DNA from: Sulfobacillus thermotolerans
GTDB lineage: Bacteria; Bacillota; Sulfobacillia; Sulfobacillales; Sulfobacillaceae
Assembly: GCA_002951815.1 (NCBI GenBank)
Contig: CP019454.1
Coordinates: forward strand, 682,001-746,000
Length of the DNA: 64,000 nt
Direction of reading: 5' to 3'
Position 1 is the stretch's first letter. Each line of letters begins with the position of its first letter. The notes below the pieces were generated by a model that was not told the DNA's origin, did not search any database, and saw nothing but the letters and a program-made list of their open reading frames with translations. Positions 1-7,801 of this stretch are shown here, piece after piece. Both the position numbers and the translations under genes were made by a program.

Positions 1-136
1 AGATTGCGCCCGATCCGACCATCGCGCCGGTTAAGAAATACCCGGAAAGGAGCGGACGATCGGACAGTAAGACACCTAGTCCGCACGCAATGGTGAGTGC
101 GCTGGTGGCGCCATAAAAGATCGCGAGCCAGTTCAT
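1..136 (-). CDS. nuoJ: NADH-quinone oxidoreductase subunit J, N-terminal part (cut by window edge)
   Basis: Only the first 45 codons are present; the gene continues beyond position 1. The translation starts MNWLAIFYGATSAL and is a hydrophobic membrane helix, as expected for the first helix of NuoJ, a proton-channel subunit of complex I. The ATG at 136 overlaps the nuoI stop codon by four bases (ATGA), and an AAGGAGGAG ribosome binding site lies just upstream inside nuoI. Identity rests mainly on position, because nuoJ follows nuoI in almost all nuo operons. Confidence 0.8.
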   Translation of the reverse strand, partial: MNWLAIFYGATSALTIACGLGVLLSDRPLLSGYFLTGAMVGSGAI

Positions 137-540
137 ACCATCTCCTCCTTAGGTTGAGATAGAAGACTACGTCGAAGAGAATGGCGGTTTTCAGCGGCTA
201 TTTCAAATTCGGGGCCCATCACCAAACAGTGAGGGGGGCAGGCTTCTACACAGAGGTCACAAAACATGCATAAGCTATAGTCGATGTCAAACTGCTCGAG
301 AATAAAGCGCCGATTATCCCCTCGTACGCCGCTGATAGTGAGGCAATTGACTGGACATACTCTTTCGCAGGCACGGCATACGACACAGTCTTCTACAATG
401 AGGCGATGAATGCCACGAAATCTGGGGGGAGTGTAGGCTCGTTGTTCTGGATAGGGGTGTGTTACGGGTCGACGGAACAGATGGATGCCCGTAACCTGTA
501 GCCCTTTGAGGAATCCGCGACTGATCTGCTTGATGCGCAT
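133..540 (-). CDS. nuoI: NADH-quinone oxidoreductase subunit I (2x4Fe-4S)
   Basis: NuoI is the peripheral-arm subunit that carries clusters N6a and N6b and passes electrons toward NuoB. The 135-residue protein has two CxxCxxCxxxCP motifs, CVVCRACERVCP near residue 52 and CMFCDLCVEACP near residue 91, so both tetranuclear clusters should be intact. An ACAGGAGG site sits nine bases before the ATG at 540. The 37-base gap to nuoH and the ATGA overlap with nuoJ place it inside the nuo operon. Length fits short bacterial NuoI proteins. Confidence 0.95.
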   Translation of the reverse strand: MRIKQISRGFLKGLQVTGIHLFRRPVTHPYPEQRAYTPPRFRGIHRLIVEDCVVCRACERVCPVNCLTISGVRGDNRRFILEQFDIDYSLCMFCDLCVEACPPHCLVMGPEFEIAAENRHSLRRSLLSQPKEEMV

Positions 541-577
541 GCGGGTATGCCTCCTGTCTAGTAGGTGTTTGCGGGGG

Positions 578-1480
578 TTACAAGTTCCACGCTACAAGCC
601 AAAGAAGATTTAATGAGGTCAATGGAATGAGAACCTTCCATCCCAATGCCATCAGTTGATCGGCTCGGATACGAGGAAGTGTGGCGCGCAACCAAATTAC
701 AACCGATACGGTCCCTAAAATCTTGAGACCAAGACTCCAAATGGGGCCGCCGCCGAGATAGACGACAGCCATGAGCCAAGCGAGGAATAATAGTTGAGCG
801 TATTCGGAAACAACAAACAGGGCAAAGCGCACTCCGCTATATTCCACATGGTATCCGGCGACTAATTCGGACTCTGCTTCGGTCAAATCAAAAGGTGGAC
901 GATGGGCTTCGGCCATACCCGCAATAAAAAGGCTCAAGGCACCAAGCGGCTGCGTCAAAATATAAGGCAGAGGGTGCTGGTGCGATACAATCGTGGCGAG
1001 ATTTAAAGAGCCTGCCGCCATCGCGGGCCCCAATAGCGCCAGCGTGAGTGGTACTTCGTAGCTCACCATTTGAGCGGTAGCCCTAAGTCCGCCTAATAAT
1101 GCATACTTGCTGTGCGATCCAATGCCTGCAGCTAGAATTGCTAGCACTTCTAAGCTGAGAATGGCGCTGAGATAGAGAATGCCGATGTTCATATGGGGAT
1201 CGAGTTCCGGCAAGGAGGCGAACGCCATGAAAACGGGCAGGAAGGCCATTACAGGCGCTAGTCTAAAGAGCCAGGGATGAGCGGTATGGGGCATGGTGTC
1301 CGCTTTTGACAACAATTTGATAATGTCCGCTAAAGATTGCCACAACCCCTGCGGCCCTACACGATTGGGGCCATGGCGCACTTGCAGGCGAGCTAATAGA
1401 CGCCGTTCGTACCATAATAAGAAGGCCGCGACGGCTGGAATGGCCATGCCGACAACAAGGGCTACCAGCAAGGCTTTCAT
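578..1480 (-). CDS. nuoH: NADH-quinone oxidoreductase subunit H
   Basis: NuoH is the membrane subunit that forms much of the quinone-binding chamber at the junction with the peripheral arm. This 300-residue polytopic protein carries the family's N-terminal signature ERRLLARLQVRHGPNRVGP and the RPPFDLTEAESELVAGY motif, whose acidic residues line the quinone/proton path. About eight hydrophobic segments are visible. The ATG at 1480 overlaps the nuoD stop as ATGA. nuoD is followed directly by nuoH, with no nuoE, nuoF or nuoG between, so this operon encodes no NADH-oxidising module at its usual place. Confidence 0.97.
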   Translation of the reverse strand: MKALLVALVVGMAIPAVAAFLLWYERRLLARLQVRHGPNRVGPQGLWQSLADIIKLLSKADTMPHTAHPWLFRLAPVMAFLPVFMAFASLPELDPHMNIGILYLSAILSLEVLAILAAGIGSHSKYALLGGLRATAQMVSYEVPLTLALLGPAMAAGSLNLATIVSHQHPLPYILTQPLGALSLFIAGMAEAHRPPFDLTEAESELVAGYHVEYSGVRFALFVVSEYAQLLFLAWLMAVVYLGGGPIWSLGLKILGTVSVVIWLRATLPRIRADQLMALGWKVLIPLTSLNLLWLVAWNL

Positions 1481-2592
1481 CGGTCAACCTCCCCTAAAAC
1501 AATATCGATGCTGCCCAAAATCGCGACTGCATCAGAAACCATATGGCCGATTAGCAACTGGGAAAGAACCTGCAAGTTAAAGAGACTGGGCGGACGGATC
1601 TTCATGCGTTGGGCGTAAGCCGTACCGTTGCCCACGAGGTACACGCCTAGTTCCCCTCGCGGACCCTCTACCGCAAAATAGGTTTCTTGCTTCGGAAACT
1701 TTACCACTTTGGGGACGGATGCCATGATAGGTCCAGATTCCACCAAATCTAGAAAGATTTCCAAAAGGTCGAGGCTTACGGCCATTTCTTCGACCCGCAC
1801 CTTATAGCGTGCGTACGTATCTCCGGCCAGATCAGTAATGATGCGTGGGGGTATTTCTGCATAAATGCCGTATGGTCGCTTCCACCGCAGGTCCCACGGA
1901 ACGCCGCTGGCACGAAGCATGGGCCCGCTCAATCCATAATGCAGAGCATGGGTCCCATCGATGATGCCAATGTGTTCGACCCTGCGCCGGAAAATTTCAT
2001 TATCATCAATCAGCGTTCGATACTCGGACAAGCGTTGTCGGAAATAGGGGATACCTGCTCTTACTTTTTTGAGCCACACATCTTCGGCATCATGATGAAC
2101 GCCGCCAAATCGCATGTAGGCATAGGTGAGTCGGGCACCTGTAAGCTCCATCAGCAAATCAAGAACCATCTCGCGTTCCCGAAAGGTGTATAAAAAGGGG
2201 GACAGTGCTCCGACATCAAGAAGAAACGTTCCGAGCCATAAAAGATGGCTGGCGAAGCGATTTAACTCCATGACGATCCCGCGAAGAACTTGTGCCCGTC
2301 TGGGAGCTTGAATGCCTAAAAGAGCTTCGCCTGCCCCGATGTAAGCCATTTCATCAAACATGGCGGCTAGGTAATCCCAACGGTCGGGGTAGGGCTGGTA
2401 CTGAATAGCGGTACGCCGTTCGGCGAGTTTTTCAAATCCACGATGCAAATATCCCATATACGGAGTAACGCCCACAATGGTTTCGCCTTGTAAATCGAGT
2501 ACCATTCGGAACACCCCGTGGGTACTCGGGTGCTGAGGGCCGAGGTTTAACATTAGTTCTTCTTGTACAATCTCTTCTCGGTTGGGGGTCAT
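1477..2592 (-). CDS. nuoD: NADH-quinone oxidoreductase subunit D (49 kDa)
   Basis: NuoD forms the quinone site together with NuoB and descends from the large subunit of NiFe hydrogenases. The 371-residue protein starts with the family signature LNLGPQHPSTHGVFRM and contains the LHRGFEKLAE and GNGTAYAQRMKIRPPSLFNL stretches. The terminal VLGEVDR matches the normal family end, so it is full length. The hydrogenase-type nickel cysteines are absent, as in all NuoD. The ATG at 2592 overlaps the nuoC stop (ATGA) and follows a GGAGAGGTGA ribosome binding site inside nuoC. Confidence 0.97.
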   Translation of the reverse strand: MTPNREEIVQEELMLNLGPQHPSTHGVFRMVLDLQGETIVGVTPYMGYLHRGFEKLAERRTAIQYQPYPDRWDYLAAMFDEMAYIGAGEALLGIQAPRRAQVLRGIVMELNRFASHLLWLGTFLLDVGALSPFLYTFREREMVLDLLMELTGARLTYAYMRFGGVHHDAEDVWLKKVRAGIPYFRQRLSEYRTLIDDNEIFRRRVEHIGIIDGTHALHYGLSGPMLRASGVPWDLRWKRPYGIYAEIPPRIITDLAGDTYARYKVRVEEMAVSLDLLEIFLDLVESGPIMASVPKVVKFPKQETYFAVEGPRGELGVYLVGNGTAYAQRMKIRPPSLFNLQVLSQLLIGHMVSDAVAILGSIDIVLGEVDR

Positions 2593-2963
2593 GACGTCAC
2601 CTCTCCTTCGGCGAGGGTATAGTGTTTGCGCAAAGGATGCCCGCGAAACTTATCTGGCAACAAAAGGCGGGTCAAGTGTGGGTGATGGTCATAACTGACA
2701 CCAAACAGATCGTAGACCTCGCGTTCTTGAAAAATGAGGCCGGGAATCCAAGGGGTGAGTGATGGTACCGATGGCGCATTTGCATCGAGAATGACGGACA
2801 AGATGCGGTCGTCACCTTGTTCTAGATTGCGGAGAATGTAGATGAGCTCAAGATGCGTTTCATAATCGACGGCTGTATGCAGCACCGGATAGACGAAGCC
2901 TTCTTTAAGGCAATGGCGAGCTGTTTCTATGAGTTTGTCGACGGAAACAGACTGTTTAATCAT
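2589..2963 (-). CDS. nuoC: NADH-quinone oxidoreductase subunit C (30 kDa), compact form
   Basis: NuoC is a structural subunit of the peripheral arm that packs against NuoD and NuoB. The C-terminal half carries the diagnostic run [12 protein letters not shown] followed by [21 protein letters not shown] take the ATG at 2963 as the start: it overlaps the nuoB stop as ATGA and has a GGAGGG site upstream. Longer in-frame starts would lie inside nuoB. The resulting 124 residues are short compared with the 150-200 usual in this family, so the N-terminal domain is reduced; it is separate from NuoD, not fused. Confidence 0.93.
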   Translation of the reverse strand: MIKQSVSVDKLIETARHCLKEGFVYPVLHTAVDYETHLELIYILRNLEQGDDRILSVILDANAPSVPSLTPWIPGLIFQEREVYDLFGVSYDHHPHLTRLLLPDKFRGHPLRKHYTLAEGEVTS

Positions 2964-3505
2964 ACAGATCCCTCCGGCCAAAATGGATAGGAGCGTAGAG
3001 GCGCGGGGGTGCGATGTGAAGGGATAGCAGGTTTGCCGGTGATCTTCTCCTGCAGTTGGAAAATGCCCCACATTAAGGCCTCGGGACGCGGAGGGCACCC
3101 GGGAACGTAGATGTCAACGGGAACAATCTGATCAACGCCTTTAACGACGCTGTACACGTCGAAAAAGGGTCCGCCTGAGGTGGCGCATGCACCCATACTG
3201 ATCACATAGCGCGGCATCGGCATCTGTTCGTAAAGACGTTTTAGAACAGGGGCCATCTTCTGGGTCACCGTACCTGAAACAATCATGACATCGGATTGCC
3301 TGGGGCTGGCGCGAAACACCATGCCGAAGCGATCGATATCGTAGTCGGAAGAACCTGTCGTCATCATTTCGATAGCACAACAGGCGAGCCCAAAAGTCAT
3401 GGGCCACAATGAAGATTTTCTGGCCCATGATATCAATTCCTGAAGGACAGCAAATTGGACACCGTGTGCATTTGTTGAGCCTATATTGTCATGGTCTACT
3501 CCCAC
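2960..3505 (-). CDS. nuoB: NADH-quinone oxidoreductase subunit B (N2 cluster)
   Basis: NuoB binds cluster N2, the last iron-sulfur cluster before quinone. The cluster ligands are visible: the paired cysteines in [10 protein letters not shown], the cysteine in GACATSGG and the one in [12 protein letters not shown] place the start at the GTG at 3505, which follows AGGGGG with normal spacing and overlaps the end of nuoA by ten bases. This gives 181 residues; an in-frame ATG further upstream would add a non-conserved stretch inside nuoA. Part of the nuoABCDHIJ operon. Confidence 0.95.
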   Translation of the reverse strand: MGVDHDNIGSTNAHGVQFAVLQELISWARKSSLWPMTFGLACCAIEMMTTGSSDYDIDRFGMVFRASPRQSDVMIVSGTVTQKMAPVLKRLYEQMPMPRYVISMGACATSGGPFFDVYSVVKGVDQIVPVDIYVPGCPPRPEALMWGIFQLQEKITGKPAIPSHRTPAPLRSYPFWPEGSV

Positions 3506-3846
3506 TTTAACGCCCCCTTTTTCCACGCGTATACCAAGCCAAACAGTAAGAGAGCAACAAAAATCATGGCTTGAAGGCCAAGGAGAGGAGGAATTTGGTG
3601 AAATGCGTCCGCCCATGGAAAAAGAATGGCGGTTTCGGCATCAAAGAGAACAAACACCATAGCAAACAGGTAGTAGCGCAAATATTGTGGCTGCCACGTG
3701 TCGCCTTCTGCGGCAATACCGGATTCATAGGGTGTATCCAGCGCACTGTCTGGATCGGTCTTTGGCCGTAATATTCGACCGAGCCGTTCCATTGAAAACG
3801 GGATGGTGAGACCCAAAATCAAATAGATCGCAACAATGCGCTCCAT
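3496..3846 (-). CDS. nuoA: NADH-quinone oxidoreductase subunit A
   Basis: NuoA is a three-helix membrane subunit near the quinone site. The protein shows a first helix, a loop with the family pattern [13 protein letters not shown] and [18 protein letters not shown], in which the FDAE acidic residues are characteristic, then two more helices. The ATG at 3846 is preferred because an AGGAGG site lies nine bases upstream; an ATG at 3876 would add ten residues without a better site. This is the first gene of the operon, so its promoter should be in the divergent region to the right. Confidence 0.95.
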   Translation of the reverse strand: MERIVAIYLILGLTIPFSMERLGRILRPKTDPDSALDTPYESGIAAEGDTWQPQYLRYYLFAMVFVLFDAETAILFPWADAFHQIPPLLGLQAMIFVALLLFGLVYAWKKGALKWE

Positions 3847-4310
3847 GATGCGCAACCTCCTGACCAGTAAACTCAAGCATTCTCCTGTAGTGACGGCGGT
3901 GACGGGTTCTGAAGAATGGTTATTAAGTACTACTATTGGCTGATATAATTTTCAGGTAAGTCAAACACATAGTATATTGTTAACACACAAAACGCAATAT
4001 GACAAACATTCTTGAAAGATTAAATAAAATCTATACTTGACTTTTTCCGAAAATGTTTTAAAACTAATCATAACCAATTGACTAGTTCCAAGTAATGCAC
4101 TTGAGTTTCGTGTGGGTCAATTGGCTCTGCCAAAAGTGTTAGAAAGTTCAGGAACTTCTCCGGCTTGAGGGTTAATCGTCATTGCTTTGAGCTCCTATGG
4201 AGGCTCATACGTCACCGTCATATATCCCGAGGGAAACCCCTGAGATCTGAGGAACGCGAGTATCGGGAGCCTATAGGCAAAAGGGCTAACTTAAGTTGGA
4301 GGTGGAATGC
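3847..4310. other. Divergent intergenic region between nuoA and the redox cluster
   Basis: These 464 bases hold no convincing gene. Positions about 3930-4080 are clearly AT-rich compared with the surroundings and are the likely promoter zone for both operons. A TTGACT at 4037-4042 followed after 16 bases by TAAAAC is a weak plus-strand promoter candidate. Positions about 4165-4290 are richer in G and C and would form the untranslated leader of the plus-strand operon. They contain GAGCTCC-TATGGAG-GCTC hairpin potential near 4189-4206. The leader does not match any riboswitch consensus I could recall. Confidence 0.4.
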
Positions 4311-4517
4311 GTGGAGCGTTCGTCTGAGAGAAATCCCAATAAGAAATTTGACCAAGGCTTCTTAGGAGTCGGTTTGGTATTAGCGGGTCTATTGGTTTTG
4401 GGGGTCGATACTCGAACTCCAGACCTCATTACTGTTGATGTGATGACAATAGCATTATGGCTAAGTGTTGGGGCTGCGATGGTGATTAGCCGTTTCAATC
4501 AAGGGAGATGGGAATAA
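4311..4517 (+). CDS. Small membrane protein, first gene of redox cluster
   Basis: A 68-residue protein with a charged N-terminus (about 15 residues) and two hydrophobic segments, GFLGVGLVLAGLLVLGV and IALWLSVGAAMVI. I recognise no family. The GTG at 4311 is chosen because a GGAGG site lies eight bases upstream; a TTG at 4296 would place that site inside the gene. Its stop overlaps the next start by one base (TAATG), so it should be translationally coupled to the polyferredoxin gene. A small accessory or assembly subunit of that membrane protein is a reasonable inference from context. Confidence 0.65.
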   Translation: MERSSERNPNKKFDQGFLGVGLVLAGLLVLGVDTRTPDLITVDVMTIALWLSVGAAMVISRFNQGRWE

Positions 4518-6328
4518 TGGCCACGCCACAAAGAAAAGTGCCGACGACTTCGCCATATGCCCGTCCTCTTTACAAGTGGCTGGATCGCCTGGCGCCCATT
4601 GGATTGGCGCTATTTATGCTAACGGTGTTCGTGGACTATTCATGGTGGATGGTTCAATCCCCCGCCCGCATGATGAGTTGGCGAGGCCTAATCTTTTTCG
4701 CGATTTGGATACCCACGACGTTGTTTTACGTGATTATGGCCGTCAAAGACATCGTACAAAACTGGAATAGCCGATGGGAATTTGCAGGCCCCAAGAAGCG
4801 GAACCCATTAGCCGACACTATCGGCGTCCAAAAAGCGGATAGCCAACGCGAGTTTTTCCGCTCGGTGACCGGCAAGCGCTATGATTTAACTCAGCGACCG
4901 TTTTTTCGGTGGCTCTTCCACCGACGGTGGTACCAATTTGCGGCTCAGCTCCCCAATGTGATTATCTTCAATATCGTGATTATTGCTGGTTTGATTGGAG
5001 TGGTGAACCCTAACCGGAACTTTGCTACCGTCATCACATGGTACGTGTGGTTTGGCGTATTGTTTGTTTTGATGATTGGGGTAGGGCGAGCATGGTGTTT
5101 GATTTGTCCGTTTAGTGCACAAGCCGAGTGGGTGCAGCGGTTAGGGTTGTTTGGCAAGGGAAAGAAATTATTGACATTGGGTTTGAAATGGCCGCAAAAA
5201 TATTCGACGTTGCTCATTTCGGTCTTCTTCTTTTTGGGCTTGACATGGGCGGAAGAGTTTTACAATATTGCGGGACCTGGCAAGCCGGCGTTTACCTCCA
5301 TGTTGGTGGCCGGCATTATTATTTGGGATCTCTTTTACGCGCTGACCTTTGAACGCCGCTCATTTTGCCATTATGGCTGTCCTCTTAATGGGGTTATTGG
5401 CGTAGTGTCGGCGGTGGCGCCGTTCGAAGGCTTTCGTGCCAAGGACCGCAGCTTGTGCAAGACTTGCACGACGAAAGAATGCATGAAAGGCAGCGAGCGC
5501 AGTTATGGCTGTGGTTGGTACGAATATCCGGGTAGTATGTCGTCCAATTTTTATTGCGGGCTCACAGGTGAATGTTTTAAAGGATGTCCATACGAAAATA
5601 TTGGGCTTGCGGTTCATGCTCCCTTAAAAGAGGCTTATCAACCGCGTAAGAAACGTTTTGATGTCGCCATCGCTGTCACGCTGATGATGGGGGCGCTCTT
5701 CTTTGAGGTGATCAATGCGACCCCGCAATATGCCGCATTTGATACGTGGTTGAGTCAAACCACACGCTGGGACGTGGTTGCCAAATTGCTTGATGGCCAA
5801 GTATCAGCCTATCCCAATCCGCTTGATTATATGGGGATTATTCTTCTTTGGCCATTGTTTGGCTGGGGAGTAGCGCGCTTAGGGAGCTTGCTAAGCCGCG
5901 GTCATATAGCTGCGCGTGAACTCCTTACGCGGTACGCGTATGGATGGATTCCCCTATTTGGATTAGGAATCTTAGCACGCCAATTGCCTAAGGTGTTGAC
6001 CAACGGGCCGACGATTGCGCAGGTGATTTCCGATCCCTTTGGATTTGGTTGGAATATGCTCGGCACGGCCCATTTACACCTTTATGCTAGAAATTTCGCC
6101 CCCGGCTGGATCCTCTATGTGCAATTGGGGTTGGTTGTCGTAGGAGGGGCCGCTTCCATGTTTGTCACGCAAAAGATTACTCAGCTGGACTTTCACGGAC
6201 GACCTGGAGCTAGGGCTATCAATTGGTTGATGCAAGGTGTCATTGTTCTGCAAATGGGGCTTCTTCTGGCTCTGTATTTCTACATTGCACTTGTGGACCC
6301 GGGTCATCCGCTGTCTCCGCCCTTCTAA
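4517..6328 (+). CDS. NosR/NapH-like membrane 4Fe-4S polyferredoxin
   Basis: A 603-residue integral membrane iron-sulfur protein. It has two helices near residues 25-80, further helices at about 147-195 and 230-280, then more after residue 380. Cysteine motifs of the NosR/NapH/RdxA type are present: CLICP (194-198), CHYGCP (284-289), CKTCTTKEC (314-322), and C347, C353 and C357 ending in ECFKGCP. Such proteins move electrons between quinol or ferredoxin and a periplasmic or membrane partner. No FMN-binding domain like that of NosR is visible. The ATG at 4517 fits the AGGGAG site better than one at 4508. The downstream ferredoxins suggest soluble partners. Substrate unknown. Confidence 0.85.
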   Translation: MATPQRKVPTTSPYARPLYKWLDRLAPIGLALFMLTVFVDYSWWMVQSPARMMSWRGLIFFAIWIPTTLFYVIMAVKDIVQNWNSRWEFAGPKKRNPLADTIGVQKADSQREFFRSVTGKRYDLTQRPFFRWLFHRRWYQFAAQLPNVIIFNIVIIAGLIGVVNPNRNFATVITWYVWFGVLFVLMIGVGRAWCLICPFSAQAEWVQRLGLFGKGKKLLTLGLKWPQKYSTLLISVFFFLGLTWAEEFYNIAGPGKPAFTSMLVAGIIIWDLFYALTFERRSFCHYGCPLNGVIGVVSAVAPFEGFRAKDRSLCKTCTTKECMKGSERSYGCGWYEYPGSMSSNFYCGLTGECFKGCPYENIGLAVHAPLKEAYQPRKKRFDVAIAVTLMMGALFFEVINATPQYAAFDTWLSQTTRWDVVAKLLDGQVSAYPNPLDYMGIILLWPLFGWGVARLGSLLSRGHIAARELLTRYAYGWIPLFGLGILARQLPKVLTNGPTIAQVISDPFGFGWNMLGTAHLHLYARNFAPGWILYVQLGLVVVGGAASMFVTQKITQLDFHGRPGARAINWLMQGVIVLQMGLLLALYFYIALVDPGHPLSPPF

Positions 6329-6350
6329 AATTTCAAGCGAGGTGAACAAG

Positions 6351-6671
6351 ATGGGAACCATTGCCGTTGTCAATCATGAACGCTGCGTAGGGTGTGAATT
6401 GTGTACTCGTGCCTGCGGTGTGACGCATGCCATTGCGCTTAATCTGGAACGCAATTGGGTTGAAGTGTCGGAAGAGTTGTGTTGGGCTTGTGGTGCATGT
6501 GAAAGAATGTGCCCATTTAGCGCCATTATGCTTCCCCCGTGGGCTTTGCCCAATAAAGCTTTGCGAGATGCAATCTACGCACAGACAAGGCGACCCAAGA
6601 AGCATGGGGTGGCGGCTATGCAGGACCTTGAAGACGAGGATGAAGAATTGGCGGGTAGTCGCCTACATTGA
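6351..6671 (+). CDS. Two-cluster 4Fe-4S ferredoxin-like protein with acidic tail
   Basis: A 106-residue protein with eight cysteines in two CxxCxxCxxxC motifs: C12-C15-C18-C22 (the last followed by G, not P) and C44-C47-C50-C54-P. It should bind two [4Fe-4S] clusters. After the second motif comes an extension of about 45 residues that is basic, then acidic (DLEDEDEEL), and is absent from ordinary small ferredoxins. It lies 22 bases after the polyferredoxin gene with a GAGGTG site before the ATG at 6351. It is probably the electron-transfer subunit or docking partner of the membrane protein. Confidence 0.85.
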   Translation: MGTIAVVNHERCVGCELCTRACGVTHAIALNLERNWVEVSEELCWACGACERMCPFSAIMLPPWALPNKALRDAIYAQTRRPKKHGVAAMQDLEDEDEELAGSRLH

Positions 6672-6702
6672 CGATCTATATCCGTTATGAGGGGGGATAA
6701 GT

Positions 6703-6969
6703 GTGGCGCATGTCATTACCGACCGATGCCGTGAGGCAAAGGATCAAAGCTGTGTAGAGGTATGTCCAGTGGACTGTATTCATCCTACCGCCTTTTTAGA
6801 TGGGGATGAACCGTTTCAGACGACCACCCAACTATATATTAATCCAGATACTTGCATTGATTGTGGAGCCTGTGTTCCGGTTTGCCCTGTAGAGGCGATA
6901 TTCATGGCCGATGACTTACCGGTCGATCAACAAAAATTTATCGAACTAAATGCGGCGTATTACCAATAA
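6703..6969 (+). CDS. FdxA-type 7Fe ferredoxin
   Basis: An 88-residue ferredoxin. The first motif is C9-x7-C17-x3-C21-x3-C25, the [3Fe-4S]/[4Fe-4S] arrangement of the FdxA group, with the typical SCVEVCPVDCIHPT. The second is CIDCGACVPVCPVEAIF (C51, C54, C57, C61). YINPDTCIDCGAC is characteristic of the same group. The GTG at 6703 follows a GGGGGGA site. These proteins are low-potential electron carriers in the cytoplasm. Here it is the fourth gene of the redox cluster and a candidate electron donor or acceptor for the polyferredoxin or for the NADH-module-less complex I encoded divergently. Confidence 0.93.
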   Translation: MAHVITDRCREAKDQSCVEVCPVDCIHPTAFLDGDEPFQTTTQLYINPDTCIDCGACVPVCPVEAIFMADDLPVDQQKFIELNAAYYQ

Positions 6970-6988
6970 CAATAAGGAGGGCAAAGAC

Positions 6989-7318
6989 ATGGGTGTACAA
7001 TTGAAGGTCACTGCGCGTGCTGAGAAAGTGTTAGGTGAAATGGGGAAAAAACCTTTGGCGGCGTATATTCGCATCAGTGCAGGAACTTCTTGTGGATGTG
7101 GCAAGACCGGGTTCAAAATGCAGTGGGATGATCATAAACGATTTGGCGATACTATCATTAAAACGGCGGGGGCTCCCTTACTAGTCGATCGTCAGACGAA
7201 AGGGTATCTTCAAGGGGGAACCATAGACTATTCTCATGACATGGTGTCAAAAGGCTTTCGGATTACTACGGCGGCTTCGACAGGAACCTCTTGCGGATGT
7301 GGGCATTCGCATTCGTAA
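6989..7318 (+). CDS. HesB/IscA-like iron-sulfur cluster carrier
   Basis: A 109-residue A-type carrier-like protein. The expected ligand positions are present: C35 in GTSCGCGKTGF and C102/C104 in the C-terminal SCGCGHSHS. The first site is unusual in having a second cysteine, C37 (CGC), where most IscA/ErpA proteins have one, and the C-terminus ends in a His-Ser tail. A-type carriers deliver Fe-S clusters to apoproteins. An AAGGAGG site precedes the ATG at 6989, 19 bases after the ferredoxin stop, so it is last in the redox operon and probably matures its neighbours. Confidence 0.82.
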   Translation: MGVQLKVTARAEKVLGEMGKKPLAAYIRISAGTSCGCGKTGFKMQWDDHKRFGDTIIKTAGAPLLVDRQTKGYLQGGTIDYSHDMVSKGFRITTAASTGTSCGCGHSHS

Positions 7319-7408
7319 ATATCGAGATGGAGATTATTTAGAGTCTTACGAGACCCGTTAAATAAGGAAGAATAAGTACACAAAGCGACGACGATCGTTA
7401 CGAAAAAC

Positions 7409-7475
7409 TATCGATATGCTTGCGATACGGTGAGTGGCTGACGTATACGCCAATACCATTGCAGGCATATCGATA
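7409..7475. repeat. Perfect 11-bp inverted repeat with structured interior
   Basis: TATCGATATGC at 7409-7419 is the exact reverse complement of GCATATCGATA at 7465-7475. The 45-base interior has further pairing potential, for example GCGATAC near 7422 against GTATACGC near 7443. No T-run follows, so it is not a typical terminator. It may be a structured RNA element or an operator pair; function unknown. Confidence 0.6.
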
Positions 7476-7581
7476 AATGGGCGTTACGCAAGATGACAAG
7501 ATCTTGATGGCTTTGGTGATATGGTGCGCAAGAAGACGACTGATTTAGTGGAGTCGCTTTTTTATAGGTCAAAATGGCTTC

Positions 7582-7610
7582 TTGCAATTTTGTGAGAGGC
7601 ATGATATTCT
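7582..7610 (+). promoter_or_regulatory. Candidate sigma-A promoter of the tRNA cluster
   Basis: TTGCAA (7582-7587) and TATTCT (7605-7610) are separated by 17 bases. Transcription would start near 7617, about 70 bases before tRNA-His. It is the best match upstream of the tRNAs. Confidence 0.45.
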
Positions 7611-7686
7611 ATACATCGTCACTACGGGGCTTGCGAATCTCACTCCCACGATTTTTGTGATCATCGATAAGCGCGGTAGTGGATAT

Positions 7687-7764
7687 GGTGGATGTAGCTC
7701 AGTTGGTTAGAGCACCAGGTTGTGGCCCTGGGGGTCGGGGGTTCAAGTCCCCTCATTCACCCCA
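7687..7764 (+). tRNA. tRNA-His (anticodon GTG)
   Basis: Cloverleaf with acceptor stem GTGGATG paired to CATTCAC, anticodon stem CCAGG/CCTGG around loop TTGTGGC, T-arm GGGGGTTCAAGTCCCCT and an encoded CCA end. A G at 7687 sits at position -1 opposite the discriminator C, the identity feature of tRNA-His. First of four clustered tRNA genes. Confidence 0.97.
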
Positions 7765-7780
7765 ATAAATATTTTTATTC

Positions 7781-7801
7781 CCCGGTATGCCGGGATTTTT
7801 T
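7781..7801 (+). terminator. Terminator-like hairpin between tRNA-His and tRNA-Arg
   Basis: CCCGG-TATG-CCGGG (7781-7794) is followed by a T-run (7796-7801). The shape is that of a rho-independent terminator, yet three more tRNA genes follow with no visible promoter of their own. It may act as a partial terminator or a processing hairpin. Confidence 0.55.

Larger units (their letters stand above)
7319..7686. other. Intergenic region before the tRNA cluster
   Basis: This stretch of 368 bases holds no gene I can support. A 64-codon minus-strand reading frame (7408-7602) has no ribosome binding site and no family resemblance. The region contains a perfect 11-bp inverted repeat and a promoter candidate for the tRNAs, both listed separately. 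I see no rho-independent terminator behind the redox operon. Confidence 0.5.

Noticed and set aside
4165-4365. 66-codon plus-strand frame upstream of the redox operon
   Set aside because: No ribosome binding site; overlaps the likely leader and the first real gene in another frame.
7408-7602. 64-codon minus-strand frame
   Set aside because: No ribosome binding site, no family resemblance, and it covers an inverted repeat and a promoter candidate.
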